Shown: positions 1 to 5,783 of the stretch, in pieces
Position numbering within the stretch: position 1 is the stretch's first letter
Layout of the letters: every line of letters starts with the position of its first letter
Assembly: GCA_014896635.1 (NCBI GenBank)
Contig: JADBKA010000281.1
Span: 1 to 5,783 of the forward strand
DNA length: 5,783 nucleotides
From: Ktedonobacteraceae bacterium
Lineage (GTDB): Bacteria > Chloroflexota > Ktedonobacteria > Ktedonobacterales > Ktedonobacteraceae
Direction: 5' to 3'
Position numbers and translations under genes: made by a program
The notes under the pieces: generated by a model
The model's database searches: none
What the model was told of the DNA's origin: nothing
What the model saw: the letters and a program-made list of their open reading frames with translations, nothing else

Positions 1-922
1 TGGCATAATCGTCTGCCACAAATATTGTATCATGCTGGTCGATGACCAGTCCCTGTGGCTCGATGAAGCCCTGACTGGCGATGGTCGTGCGCTGGCCGCT
101 ATGCAGGTTGACGCGAATCAGCGCGTGGATGGCCGGCGCGAGGTCGATCACCCAGAGATTGCCCTGCGAGTCAAGCGCCACATCATCGGGCATGCCAAAA
201 CCACCCAGACTGGTTGTTTTGCCATCTTTCGTAATTGTCCAGACTGCTCCACCGCACTCGTCGGCAACATAGATAGTCCCCTGCGCATCGACCACCGCAC
301 CAACAGGACGGCTCATGCCCTTCGCCAGCAGTGTCAGCGCCTTGCCGTCCAGGTTCATACGATAGACCTCACCGGTCGGACTATCCGGGATAATCAGCGT
401 ATTTGTGGTGGGATCGAAGGCGATGCCGTCAACGCCATCTTTGCACGATGCCTTGCTCGGCATACCGGGCAGGTTGCGCAATAGGACCGGTGTCGTTGAG
501 CCGGGCGCAAGACGAAGAATGCGATGCGTGTTCTGCTCGGCGAAGATCATGGTACCGTCTGACAGCACGACAATACCTTCAGGACCGGCGAGTCCACGTA
601 GCAGGATCGTTGTGCTTCCATCCCCGTTCAACCGTCTGATTGTTCCGTTATGTGCATCGCTGAAGAGCAGGCGTCCTTGCCGGTCGAATGCCAGATCATC
701 CGGCCTGCCAACGCCTCGCAACAGTGTGCGCGCCTTATAGCGTTTCGGCGTGATCGACGTAGGAGTAACAGCAGGTGTCGCGGAAGATGGAATAGTGGCA
801 GTAGCGCTGGCGTGGGATGAGACAGGTGCCGCAGGTGATTTTGTGGGAGACGGCGTAGCACAGGCTACCAGTAACAGGCAACAGAGGAAAACGCCCAGAG
901 CAGTGGGGGAGCGGCGGGACAT
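1..922 (-). CDS. NHL-repeat beta-propeller lipoprotein (C-terminus outside window)
   Basis: A minus-strand frame is open from the ATG at 922 to the left edge, giving 307 residues without a stop. The start follows GAGGAG (934-929) with a 6-base spacer. Residues 1-20 are a signal peptide (MSRRSPT, then a hydrophobic stretch), ending in the lipobox L18-V-A-C21, so the mature protein should be lipid-anchored on the outer face of the membrane. Residues 22-60 form a Ser/Thr/Pro/Ala linker. From about residue 68 there are six NHL/SMP-30-like repeats with the pattern G-x-P-(D/E)-(D/G)-h-x-h-D-x-x-G-x-h-h-h-x-D, starting near residues 71, 111, 162, 204, 243 and 287. The sixth is cut by the window edge. 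Such propellers bind ligands or partner proteins, and some are lactonases; no catalytic role can be assigned here. Cys160 and Cys223 could form a disulfide. The lipoprotein and fold calls are secure, the function unknown. Confidence 0.9.
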   Translation of the reverse strand, partial: MSRRSPTALGVFLCCLLLVACATPSPTKSPAAPVSSHASATATIPSSATPAVTPTSITPKRYKARTLLRGVGRPDDLAFDRQGRLLFSDAHNGTIRRLNGDGSTTILLRGLAGPEGIVVLSDGTMIFAEQNTHRILRLAPGSTTPVLLRNLPGMPSKASCKDGVDGIAFDPTTNTLIIPDSPTGEVYRMNLDGKALTLLAKGMSRPVGAVVDAQGTIYVADECGGAVWTITKDGKTTSLGGFGMPDDVALDSQGNLWVIDLAPAIHALIRVNLHSGQRTTIASQGFIEPQGLVIDQHDTIFVADDYA

Positions 923-928
923 CGCATG

Positions 929-934
929 CTCCTC
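929..934 (-). promoter_or_regulatory. Ribosome binding site of the lipoprotein gene
   Basis: GAGGAG on the minus strand, 6 bases before the ATG at 922. It decides the start. A second ATG overlapping the spacer (927-925) lies in another frame and is too close to the site. Confidence 0.75.
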
Positions 935-999
935 GCCGGCACCAATACCAGTCTTCACAGTTCGCACGCCGCCTTTCACAAAGCATCTCTCTGGATTAT

Positions 1000-1029
1000 T
1001 CAGCCAGCAGGCACTGCATCGCCGTGCAT
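1000..1029 (-). other. Nine-codon leader-like reading frame upstream of the lipoprotein gene
   Basis: On the minus strand AGGAGG (1038-1033) precedes an ATG at 1029 by 3 bases (4 if GAGGAG is used), and the frame reads MHGDAVPAG then TGA. A second overlapping start at 1019 reads MQCLLAE then TAA. The ribosome site is strong but the spacing is short, and such small frames arise by chance. It lies inside the predicted leader of the lipoprotein transcript, so translation here could affect the gene below. No attenuator hairpin was found beside it. Confidence 0.2.
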
Positions 1030-1060
1030 TCGCCTCCTCGTTGAAGCAACCGCCGGTGCA

Positions 1061-1089
1061 ATAATACAAACGTAAACCCAGAAAGACAG
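1061..1089 (-). promoter_or_regulatory. Possible promoter for the lipoprotein gene
   Basis: On the minus strand TATTAT (1066-1061) is a good -10 element, with CTGTCT (1089-1084) 17 bases upstream as a poor -35. Transcription would start near 1054, leaving a leader of about 130 bases before the lipoprotein ATG. The assignment rests mainly on the -10 match. Read-through from the small gene upstream is the alternative, since no terminator is visible between them. Confidence 0.33.
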
Positions 1090-1151
1090 AAGCCCTCCTA
1101 TGCCCCCCCAGATTTGCCGGAAGCCCAGTGAAGTGAGTAAGCAGCAAATAT

Positions 1152-1592
1152 TTACGGGTGTAAACGCCTGTACTGGTCCGGCACCTGCCCTTCCTCAAAG
1201 CCCTCATTGAGCAGACCACGAGCCAGCAGGTAGCGCAGGAATTCCAGATGCTGCTGCTCTGGAGTAAGAGGCGGGGACTGCTCCTGTTTCTTCAGGCGGC
1301 CTTTTGCCGGCCCACTGGGAAGAGAGAGGGATCGAGAGGGTGAAGTATGTTCGGGATGCTCCTCGCGCGCTAAAAGGTTCGCTTCTGACGGATCATTGTC
1401 AGCATGTTCGATGGCAACAGATGTCACACCCGGCTGCGGTGCCACAGCGTCTCTGCTTGCGTGGCCATTAACATCCTGTGGGGAAAGCGTACTGCTCAGG
1501 TTACTGACCATCTGGGTACAGTCAGTAGGAACCGGCTTTTTCCAGGGCCACCAGGCAAACAGACTGCGCAGCCATTGCTTGAGCGTTTGCAT
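1152..1592 (-). CDS. Small Trp-rich protein of unknown function
   Basis: I do not recognise this gene. The open frame extends up to an ATG at 1793, but I place the start at 1592 (146 residues), because a GAAGG-type ribosome site lies 9 bases upstream and a promoter sits at 1763-1735, inside the longer version. An ATG two codons earlier (1598) is only 3 bases from that site. The first 65 residues of the long version also look like untranslated leader. Residues 3-19 form an amphipathic, aromatic and basic segment (LKQWLRSLFAWWPWKK) that could lie on a membrane. Residues 20-105 are low-complexity, rich in Ser, Pro, Ala and Glu, and probably disordered. Residues 109-146 look ordered, with a helix around EFLRYLLARGLLNEGF, ending in YRRLHP. 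There is no signal peptide, no full membrane span and no catalytic motif. It is transcribed away from the CxxC/hsp20/lon genes. Confidence 0.6.
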   Translation of the reverse strand: MQTLKQWLRSLFAWWPWKKPVPTDCTQMVSNLSSTLSPQDVNGHASRDAVAPQPGVTSVAIEHADNDPSEANLLAREEHPEHTSPSRSLSLPSGPAKGRLKKQEQSPPLTPEQQHLEFLRYLLARGLLNEGFEEGQVPDQYRRLHP

Positions 1593-1734
1593 GATCATTG
1601 ACCTTCGCCCTATTGACAACTTGCGCGGAGACCTATCCCGTCGCGGGAACGGGGGAACGCTCACCCCGGTGTGCAGCGGTCCAGGCAGCGCGATAAGATA
1701 ATCCACAATAGCCATCAAAGAGGTATCTAGAAAC

Positions 1735-1763
1735 ATAGTAGCATATCGACTGGAACACGTCAA
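1735..1763 (-). promoter_or_regulatory. Sigma-70-type promoter of the Trp-rich small gene
   Basis: On the minus strand TTGACG (1763-1758) and TACTAT (1740-1735) are separated by exactly 17 bases, matching 5 of 6 and 4 of 6 consensus positions. Transcription would start near 1728, giving a leader of about 135 bases. That leader has a small GC-rich hairpin at 1636-1648 (TCCCG, 3-base loop, CGGGA). The promoter lies within the longest possible frame of the gene and therefore supports the internal start. Confidence 0.6.
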
Positions 1764-1891
1764 ACACGGCAGCGTATGCCCTTGCAATTTCAAGTCTCAC
1801 GTGCCATAATCAAGGATGGCAGGCCGGCCTTTGTTTCAAAAAGGCGGGTTTTGTTGCTTTCGCCGTCAACCTTCGTTCATACTAGTAGTTT

Positions 1892-1935
1892 TTCCTGGAA
1901 GATCTCTTTACCATATTGTAATCTTCCCTGGAAGA
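1892..1935 (+). promoter_or_regulatory. Paired palindromic sites, candidate operator of the CxxC gene
   Basis: Two similar sites lie ahead of the rightward gene. The first, 1892-1902, is TTCC-T-GGAA followed by GA. The second, 1922-1935, is a perfect palindrome of TCTTCC, two bases, GGAAGA. Both contain CCTGGAAGA in direct orientation (1894-1902 and 1927-1935), 33 bases apart and so on nearly the same face of the helix. GGAAGAT (1897-1903) can also pair with ATCTTCC (1921-1927). A -10-like TGTAAT at 1917-1922 lies between the sites but has no good -35. This arrangement suits a dimeric repressor or activator; the regulator is unknown. Confidence 0.4.
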
Positions 1936-1959
1936 GCAAGTACAAGACAGGAGTCGGAC

Positions 1960-2166
1960 ATGCAGGAAGATATTCTTGGGACCCGACGTACCGCCTTCTC
2001 GCAGACATATGTGAACTGCGCACGATGTGGTAAGGCTACCCGTTTACGCTATGCACGTGTCATCCAGAGCGACGTGCTCTCAGACAGTCATTCTGAATAC
2101 GAATACATTTGCCAGGACTGCCAGAAGGCGCTTGCTGCCGGAGAAAAGGATCTTCCACTAGCATAA
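1960..2166 (+). CDS. Small protein with two CxxC motifs, putative zinc ribbon
   Basis: A 68-residue protein. The start at 1960 is set by AGGAG (1949-1953) with a 6-base spacer. The frame is open further upstream to 1816, but that part reads as promoter DNA and has no ribosome site. C20-A-R-C23 and C51-Q-D-C54 form two CxxC knuckles 27 residues apart, the usual layout of a four-cysteine zinc-binding ribbon. The segment between them is basic at first (KATRLRYAR) and then polar and acidic (SDSHSEYEY). The protein is probably cytoplasmic: no signal peptide or membrane segment is visible. Zinc ribbons of this size bind nucleic acid or protein, or act as small regulators, and the sequence does not choose among these. 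It lies 136 bases upstream of hsp20 on the same strand, with a terminator-like hairpin between. I do not recognise a named family. Confidence 0.75.
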   Translation: MQEDILGTRRTAFSQTYVNCARCGKATRLRYARVIQSDVLSDSHSEYEYICQDCQKALAAGEKDLPLA

Positions 2167-2209
2167 AAAACAACGCGCCAGATCCACTGTTGTACAGCAG
2201 AGCACAGGC

Positions 2210-2262
2210 AAAAGGCAAAGGAAGGCACGGAAACAGTCGTACTTTCTTCCTTTTGCCTTTTT
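2210..2262 (+). terminator. Terminator-like hairpin between the CxxC gene and hsp20
   Basis: The left arm AAAAGGCAAAGGAAG (2210-2224) pairs with CTTCCTTTTGCCTTTT (2246-2261) over 15 base pairs with one bulged base. The right arm ends in five T's (2258-2262). The loop is about 21 bases and can form a small inner pairing (ACG with CGT). The stem is A/T-rich for an intrinsic terminator and the T-run is largely inside the stem, so termination may be partial. No convincing promoter is visible between it and hsp20. Confidence 0.6.
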
Positions 2263-2288
2263 ACTGAGAGGCGCCTTCGCCAGGAGCC

Positions 2289-2293
2289 AGGAG
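2289..2293 (+). promoter_or_regulatory. Ribosome binding site of hsp20
   Basis: AGGAG, 9 bases before the ATG at 2303. A second AGGAG lies at 2282-2286, and a 4-bp hairpin (GGCG 2270-2273 with CGCC 2278-2281) sits just upstream. An out-of-frame ATG at 2298, 4 bases from this site, opens a nine-codon frame overlapping the hsp20 start. Confidence 0.65.
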
Positions 2294-2302
2294 ATAAATG
2301 AC

Positions 2303-2779
2303 ATGCGCATGCGCTATCGACACGTGACATACCGCTACATTGATGGCCCACAGAGCCAGTTGCAACAGCACTATCGCCAATTGATTCAAGAGGCTCTGCG
2401 GCAAAGCCAGCAGGCCATGTTGCAACGGTCAAAGACATGGAGACCGCTGGCCGATATCTTTGAGTCTGCCACCATGATGACCGTGAAGGTTGAGCTGGCC
2501 GGGATGAAAGAGGAAGATATCGAAGTGACGCTCTATGAAGATGCTCTGATCATCAGCGGCGAGCGATACGATGATCACGCACTCCAGGATAACCTGTACT
2601 ACCACGAGGCTCAGTTACGTTACGGGCCGTTCCGTATCGAGATCTTCATACCGTCTCCGATTGACCGCGAAGCAGTCACAGCCCGCTATGAGAACGGTTT
2701 TCTCACCGTACACTTGCCCAAAGCACCCACCAGTCGGCCCGAACAGGTACGCATTCAACCTGGGAATAAGCTCCCTTAG
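2303..2779 (+). CDS. hsp20: Hsp20 family small heat-shock protein
   Basis: A 158-residue small heat-shock protein, an ATP-independent holdase that binds unfolding proteins in the cytoplasm and keeps them soluble for refolding or degradation. Residues 1-45 are a Gln- and Arg-rich N-terminal arm. Residues 46-140 form the alpha-crystallin domain, starting at W-R-P-L-A-D-I-F-E and including VKVELAGMKEEDIEVTLYE and L-I-I-S-G-E-R. The signature NGFLTVHLPK is at 131-140. The C-terminal tail contains V149-R-I151, equivalent to the I/V-x-I/V motif that docks into neighbouring subunits during oligomer assembly. Length is normal for the family. The ATG at 2303 has AGGAG (2289-2293) 9 bases upstream; an in-frame ATG at 2309 is 15 bases away and less likely. 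lon begins 41 bases after the stop, so the two are probably co-transcribed. Confidence 0.96.
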   Translation: MRMRYRHVTYRYIDGPQSQLQQHYRQLIQEALRQSQQAMLQRSKTWRPLADIFESATMMTVKVELAGMKEEDIEVTLYEDALIISGERYDDHALQDNLYYHEAQLRYGPFRIEIFIPSPIDREAVTARYENGFLTVHLPKAPTSRPEQVRIQPGNKLP

Positions 2780-2795
2780 TTTTCATTTTTCCGCA

Positions 2796-2816
2796 ATTAT
2801 ACAGGTGTAAAGAAGG
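2796..2816 (+). promoter_or_regulatory. hsp20-lon junction: lon ribosome site and a possible weak -10
   Basis: AGAAGG (2811-2816) lies 4 bases before the lon ATG and is the probable ribosome binding site. TATACA (2798-2803) resembles a -10 element, but no acceptable -35 lies 16-18 bases upstream, so an independent lon promoter is doubtful. The gap contains a T-rich run after the hsp20 stop but no stem, so it is not a terminator. Confidence 0.45.
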
Positions 2817-2820
2817 TTTT

Positions 2821-5667
2821 ATGGAGAAGGAATTTATTCACGAACAGGAAGCCACAGATGAGGAGCAGCCGACCACTCTACCCGACACAGCGACACCCAC
2901 AGCGACCGCTCCTCAACAACATGTAGAAGCGCGACGACACGAAGATATCTCAACGATGGGCCAGAGCGAAGAGAGCGCAACCGAACAGGAGAAACAGCCA
3001 GAGCCAGAAGTGAGACAGCACGAAGGCGAGCAGGCACAGACCACAGCGCGCGAACAGGAGCGCGAGCCAGCACGTGAAGCGGAGAGGCCCGCTCAAGAAG
3101 AGGAGCGACTCAGTATCCCTGAGGTACTGCCGGTTCTCCCTCTCAAGGATACTGTCGTCTACCCGTTTTCAGTTCAGCCGCTTGCCATCGGCCAGGAACG
3201 CTCGATCCGCCTGATCGACGACGTGATGCGTGGGGACCGCCTGGTCGTGCTGGTCGCCCAGAAATCCGCTGACATCGAGCTGGCCGGACCCGAAGACATT
3301 TTCAAGGTCGGTACCGTCTCGCGCGTTGGCCGTATGTTTCGTATGCCCGATGGCACCATCCAGATCGCGGTCCAGGGCCTGGAGCGCGTCGATATCGGCG
3401 AATTCACCCAGGAAAAGCCCTACCTGATGGCCCACGTCTCGCTGCGACCCGATATCCAGGAAGAGGATAACGAGACCGAAGCTCTCAAGCGCAACGTGGT
3501 CAGCTACTTCCAGCGTCTCGTCACGCTTGTGCAGAATATGCCCGAAGGCGTCGCCGCTGCCACCCTGAATCTGGAAGAGCCGCGTCACGTCGTCTATGTC
3601 ATCTCAACGTTCGTGCAGATGGACCTGCAACTGCGCCAGCGACTGCTCGAACTCGATTCGGTTCGCGCCAAATTGGAACAACTGAGCAGTTTCCTGCGCC
3701 ACGAACTGGAAATCTTCGAGCTGGGCAAAAAGATTCAGAGCAGCGCCCAGGAAGAAATGAACAAGATGCAGCGCGAGTATCTGTTGCGTGAACAGCTCAA
3801 AGCCATTCAGCGCGAGCTGGGTGAGGAGAGCGAGGAGCAGGCCACCATCAACGAGTTGCGGCGTAAAATCGACGAAGCGAAGATGCCCGATGAAGCCCTG
3901 AAAGAGGCCAACCGCGAACTCTCACGCCTTGAGAAGCTGCCCACCGTCTCACCAGAGTACAGCATCATCCGCACCTACCTGGAGATGCTGGTCAGCCTGC
4001 CCTGGAGCAAGAGCACCGGCGAGAAGATCGACGTCGGGCATGCGCGGCAGATCCTTGACCAGGATCACTACGACCTGGAGAAGATCAAAGAGCGCATTCT
4101 GGAATACCTCGCCGTGCGCCACCTGAAAGAGGAGCGGCAGGCCGAGGAGCTTGAGCGCAGCCAGCAAACTGCTGCTGCCGAAGACGCCAACGGTAGCACG
4201 CCCAGGCAGCCCTCACAGCCGCTCTCTATACCGTCTACGCAGCCGCTGCCCGCTCAGTCCGGCCAATCCGGTCAGGAACGCGCCAGAGTGATCAACCGCG
4301 AGCCGATTCTCTGTTTTGTCGGGCCGCCGGGCGTTGGCAAAACCTCGCTTGGACAATCCATCGCTCGCGCTCTGGGCCGCAAGTTCGCGCGTATGTCGCT
4401 CGGCGGTATCCGCGACGAGGCCGAGATTCGTGGGCATCGCCGCACTTATATCGGTGCAATGCCAGGGCGCATTATCCAGACCCTGCGCCGCGTCGAGACA
4501 AACGATCCGGTGATCATGCTCGACGAGGTTGATAAGGTCGGCGCTGACTGGCGCGGTGATCCCTCATCAGCCTTGCTGGAAGTGCTGGACCCCGAACAGA
4601 ACTACAACTTCCGCGATAACTACCTGGACCTGGCGTTCGACCTCTCAAAGGTCATGTTCATCGCTACCGCTAACGCGCTGGAACCCATCCCGGCTCCTCT
4701 GCGCGACCGCATGGAGATCCTGGAACTCTCAGGCTATACCGAACAACAGAAGCTGCATATCGCGCGTAACTACCTGCTGCCCAAGCAGATCGAAGCCAAC
4801 GGTCTGCGCAAGGACGAACTGACTATCGACGATGAGGCAATCCAGCGCATCATCCGCGATTATACACGCGAGGCCGGCGTACGCAATCTGGAACGTGAGA
4901 TCGGATCGCTCTGCCGCAAGGCGGCGCGCCAGGTCAGCGAGGGGAAAGAGACGCCAATCTACGTCACCGCCGCTCAGATCCCCGAATACCTGGGCCGCCA
5001 GCGTTTCTTCGAGGAAGCTGCCGAGCGCATTGATCGTCCCGGCATTGCTACCGGCCTTGTCTGGACACCTGTTGGGGGAGAAATCATCTTCATCGAGGCG
5101 GCAGCCATGCCCAGCAAGGAGGCACGCCTGACCCTGACTGGCCAGCTCGGCGACGTGATGAAAGAGTCGGCGATGGCCGCTCTGAGCTACGTTCGCTCTA
5201 ATGCGGAGAGGCTCGGCCTGCCGGAACATGCCTTCGAGGAACAGAATGTTCACATTCATGTACCCGCCGGCGCTATCCCTAAGGATGGCCCCTCGGCTGG
5301 CGTTACGATGGTCACTGTGCTAGTCTCTCTGGCAAGCGGGCGTAAGGTGCGCTCCGACGTCGCTATGACAGGCGAGATTACGCTGCGTGGCAAGGTGATG
5401 CCGATTGGCGGCGTCAAAGAAAAAGTGCTGGCCGCTTATCGCTCAGGCATTCGCACGGTTATTCTACCGAAGAAGAACGAGCCAGACCTGCTTGAGGATC
5501 TGCCCAAAGAGCTGCGCGATCAGATGCACTTTGTGTTCGTGACCGATATCCGCGAAGTGCTCGATGCCGCTCTGGAACCCTCTCAGGACACGGGAGAAAA
5601 GGCGAAGGCTGACGGCACCGCACGCTCCAGGCGGCGCAAAAATGAAAAAGTGGCGGCGAAGGCATGA
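2821..5667 (+). CDS. lon: ATP-dependent Lon protease (LonA type) with N-terminal extension and internal insertion
   Basis: Lon is a soluble hexameric protease that unfolds and degrades damaged and regulatory proteins using ATP. Residues 1-97 are a low-complexity extension rich in Glu, Gln, Ala, Thr and Arg. The substrate-binding LON domain starts at [11 protein letters not shown] (about 100) and runs to about 295, followed by a coiled-coil region to about 435. The AAA+ core has Walker A GPPGVGKT (501-508, K507), a pore loop at Y543-I-G-A-M, Walker B LDE (567-569), sensor-1 N618, arginine finger R630 and sensor-2 R688. The protease domain has S825 in KDGPSAG and K868 in KEK, spaced exactly as the E. 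coli dyad S679/K722. At 948 residues it exceeds the usual 780-820. The excess is the N-terminal extension, about 50 extra residues before Walker A (roughly 436-493) and a basic tail (935-948). The start at 2821 follows AGAAGG by 4 bases; the next in-frame ATG (2956) has no ribosome site. Confidence 0.99.
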   Translation: MEKEFIHEQEATDEEQPTTLPDTATPTATAPQQHVEARRHEDISTMGQSEESATEQEKQPEPEVRQHEGEQAQTTAREQEREPAREAERPAQEEERLSIPEVLPVLPLKDTVVYPFSVQPLAIGQERSIRLIDDVMRGDRLVVLVAQKSADIELAGPEDIFKVGTVSRVGRMFRMPDGTIQIAVQGLERVDIGEFTQEKPYLMAHVSLRPDIQEEDNETEALKRNVVSYFQRLVTLVQNMPEGVAAATLNLEEPRHVVYVISTFVQMDLQLRQRLLELDSVRAKLEQLSSFLRHELEIFELGKKIQSSAQEEMNKMQREYLLREQLKAIQRELGEESEEQATINELRRKIDEAKMPDEALKEANRELSRLEKLPTVSPEYSIIRTYLEMLVSLPWSKSTGEKIDVGHARQILDQDHYDLEKIKERILEYLAVRHLKEERQAEELERSQQTAAAEDANGSTPRQPSQPLSIPSTQPLPAQSGQSGQERARVINREPILCFVGPPGVGKTSLGQSIARALGRKFARMSLGGIRDEAEIRGHRRTYIGAMPGRIIQTLRRVETNDPVIMLDEVDKVGADWRGDPSSALLEVLDPEQNYNFRDNYLDLAFDLSKVMFIATANALEPIPAPLRDRMEILELSGYTEQQKLHIARNYLLPKQIEANGLRKDELTIDDEAIQRIIRDYTREAGVRNLEREIGSLCRKAARQVSEGKETPIYVTAAQIPEYLGRQRFFEEAAERIDRPGIATGLVWTPVGGEIIFIEAAAMPSKEARLTLTGQLGDVMKESAMAALSYVRSNAERLGLPEHAFEEQNVHIHVPAGAIPKDGPSAGVTMVTVLVSLASGRKVRSDVAMTGEITLRGKVMPIGGVKEKVLAAYRSGIRTVILPKKNEPDLLEDLPKELRDQMHFVFVTDIREVLDAALEPSQDTGEKAKADGTARSRRRKNEKVAAKA

Positions 5668-5697
5668 AAAGAGCCGGCCTTTTCATGCCTTCGCCGC
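5653..5697 (+). terminator. Perfect 19-bp hairpin across the lon stop codon
   Basis: The left arm (5653-5671) and right arm (5679-5697) are perfectly complementary over 19 bases around the 7-base loop AGCCGGC. A G·U pair (5652/5698) adds one more step. The left arm includes the last four lon codons and the TGA at 5665-5667. No T-run follows on the plus strand, so it is not a textbook intrinsic terminator. It may still end or stabilise the lon transcript, and read from the other strand it could block transcription entering lon. Confidence 0.65.
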
Positions 5698-5718
5698 TCT
5701 CTAGCTTCGTAAGAGAAT

Positions 5719-5783
5719 GGTGGTTGGGGAGACACTCCCATTCGCGTTAACTTAAGAGGGCATTCCTTCTCTCTCAAAAGAGA
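5719..5783. repeat. Short inverted repeats downstream of lon
   Basis: GAATGG pairs with CCATTC (around 5716-5746), and within that TGGGGAG can pair with CTCCCA around a 3-base loop. At the right edge TCTCT (5770-5774) pairs with AGAGA (5779-5783) around CAAA, and this stem may continue beyond the window. I see no coding frame in the 116 bases after lon. These could be terminators for a gene coming from the right, but no such gene is visible. Confidence 0.3.

Larger units (their letters stand above)
1599..1959. other. Divergent intergenic region between the Trp-rich gene and the CxxC gene
   Basis: This 361-base stretch separates two genes transcribed away from each other. I see no convincing coding frame in it. 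The frames that extend into it from both neighbours lack ribosome sites at their outer starts. It holds the leftward promoter (1763-1735) with its leader hairpin, a GGCCGGCC octamer at about 1822-1829, and the palindrome pair at 1892-1935 before the rightward gene. No CIRCE-type (TTAGCACTC) heat-shock operator is present. Confidence 0.7.

Noticed and set aside
32..484. Plus-strand open frame of 150 residues at the left edge
   Set aside because: It is antisense to the lipoprotein gene, whose frame gives a lipobox and regular NHL repeats. The plus-strand translation has no recognisable pattern or ribosome site.
628..986. Two minus-strand frames overlapping the lipoprotein start
   Set aside because: They are out of frame with the lipoprotein, and their products are Arg/Leu/His- or Cys-rich, as expected from shadow translation.
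1396..1701. Plus-strand open frames opposite the Trp-rich gene
   Set aside because: No ribosome site was found, and the minus-strand gene has a better promoter and start.
1600..2302. CIRCE or other known heat-shock operator upstream of the CxxC gene or hsp20
   Set aside because: I looked for TTAGCACTC-N9-GAGTGCTAA and CTTGAGT/ACTCAAG-like pairs and found neither.
2088..2438. Minus-strand open frame across the CxxC gene end, hairpin and hsp20 start
   Set aside because: It crosses a terminator-like hairpin and is antisense to the well-supported hsp20 start.
4147..4290. Lon insertion as a frameshift or intein
   Set aside because: The reading frame is continuous, there are no intein splice motifs, the stretch is too short and low-complexity, and both flanks match Lon in the same frame.
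4729..5259. 176-residue minus-strand frame inside lon
   Set aside because: It is antisense to the conserved Lon AAA+ and protease regions. Long antisense frames are common in GC-rich conserved genes.
1..5783. CRISPR array, transposon, tRNA or riboswitch
   Set aside because: No regularly spaced repeats, no transposase-like protein with terminal repeats, no tRNA cloverleaf and no known riboswitch core were seen.

Overview
The window looks like a chromosomal segment of a Chloroflexota bacterium, most likely of the class Ktedonobacteria. This is an inference from moderately high GC, the Lon sequence with its long low-complexity N-terminal extension, a small CxxC protein, and a Ser/Thr/Pro-linked lipoprotein. 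No rRNA or other taxonomic marker is present, so the assignment is tentative. I see no mobile element, CRISPR array, tRNA or rRNA.

Left part, minus strand (1-1598). A membrane-anchored NHL-type beta-propeller lipoprotein runs off the left edge; its lipobox, linker and six propeller strand sets are readable. Upstream of it on the same strand is a small unrecognised protein of about 146 residues with a tryptophan-rich amphipathic N-terminus and a conserved-looking C-terminal helix. A good sigma-70-type promoter (TTGACG, 17 bp, TACTAT) for this small gene lies inside the longest open frame, which argues that the true start is internal.

Middle (about 1599-1959) is a divergent regulatory region. 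On the plus-strand side it carries two similar palindromic sites (TTCC-TGGAAGA type) about 32 bp apart, just ahead of the first rightward gene.

Right part, plus strand (1960-5667). A 68-residue protein with two CxxC motifs is followed by a terminator-like hairpin, then by an Hsp20 small heat-shock protein and, 41 bp further, by a 948-residue ATP-dependent Lon protease. Hsp20 is expected to hold unfolding proteins and Lon to degrade damaged ones, so the hsp20-lon pair reads as a protein quality-control unit. The CxxC protein may belong to the same unit if transcription passes the intervening hairpin.

The Lon has a complete AAA+ module and an intact Ser825/Lys868 catalytic dyad. It is unusual in three places: a disordered extension of about 97 residues at the N-terminus, an insertion of about 50 residues just before the ATPase core, and a basic C-terminal tail. 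A perfect 19-bp hairpin spans its stop codon. The last 85 bases hold only short inverted repeats. I found no clear new multi-gene system. The best candidates for something undescribed are the CxxC protein with its paired palindromes, the Lon insertions and the small tryptophan-rich protein.
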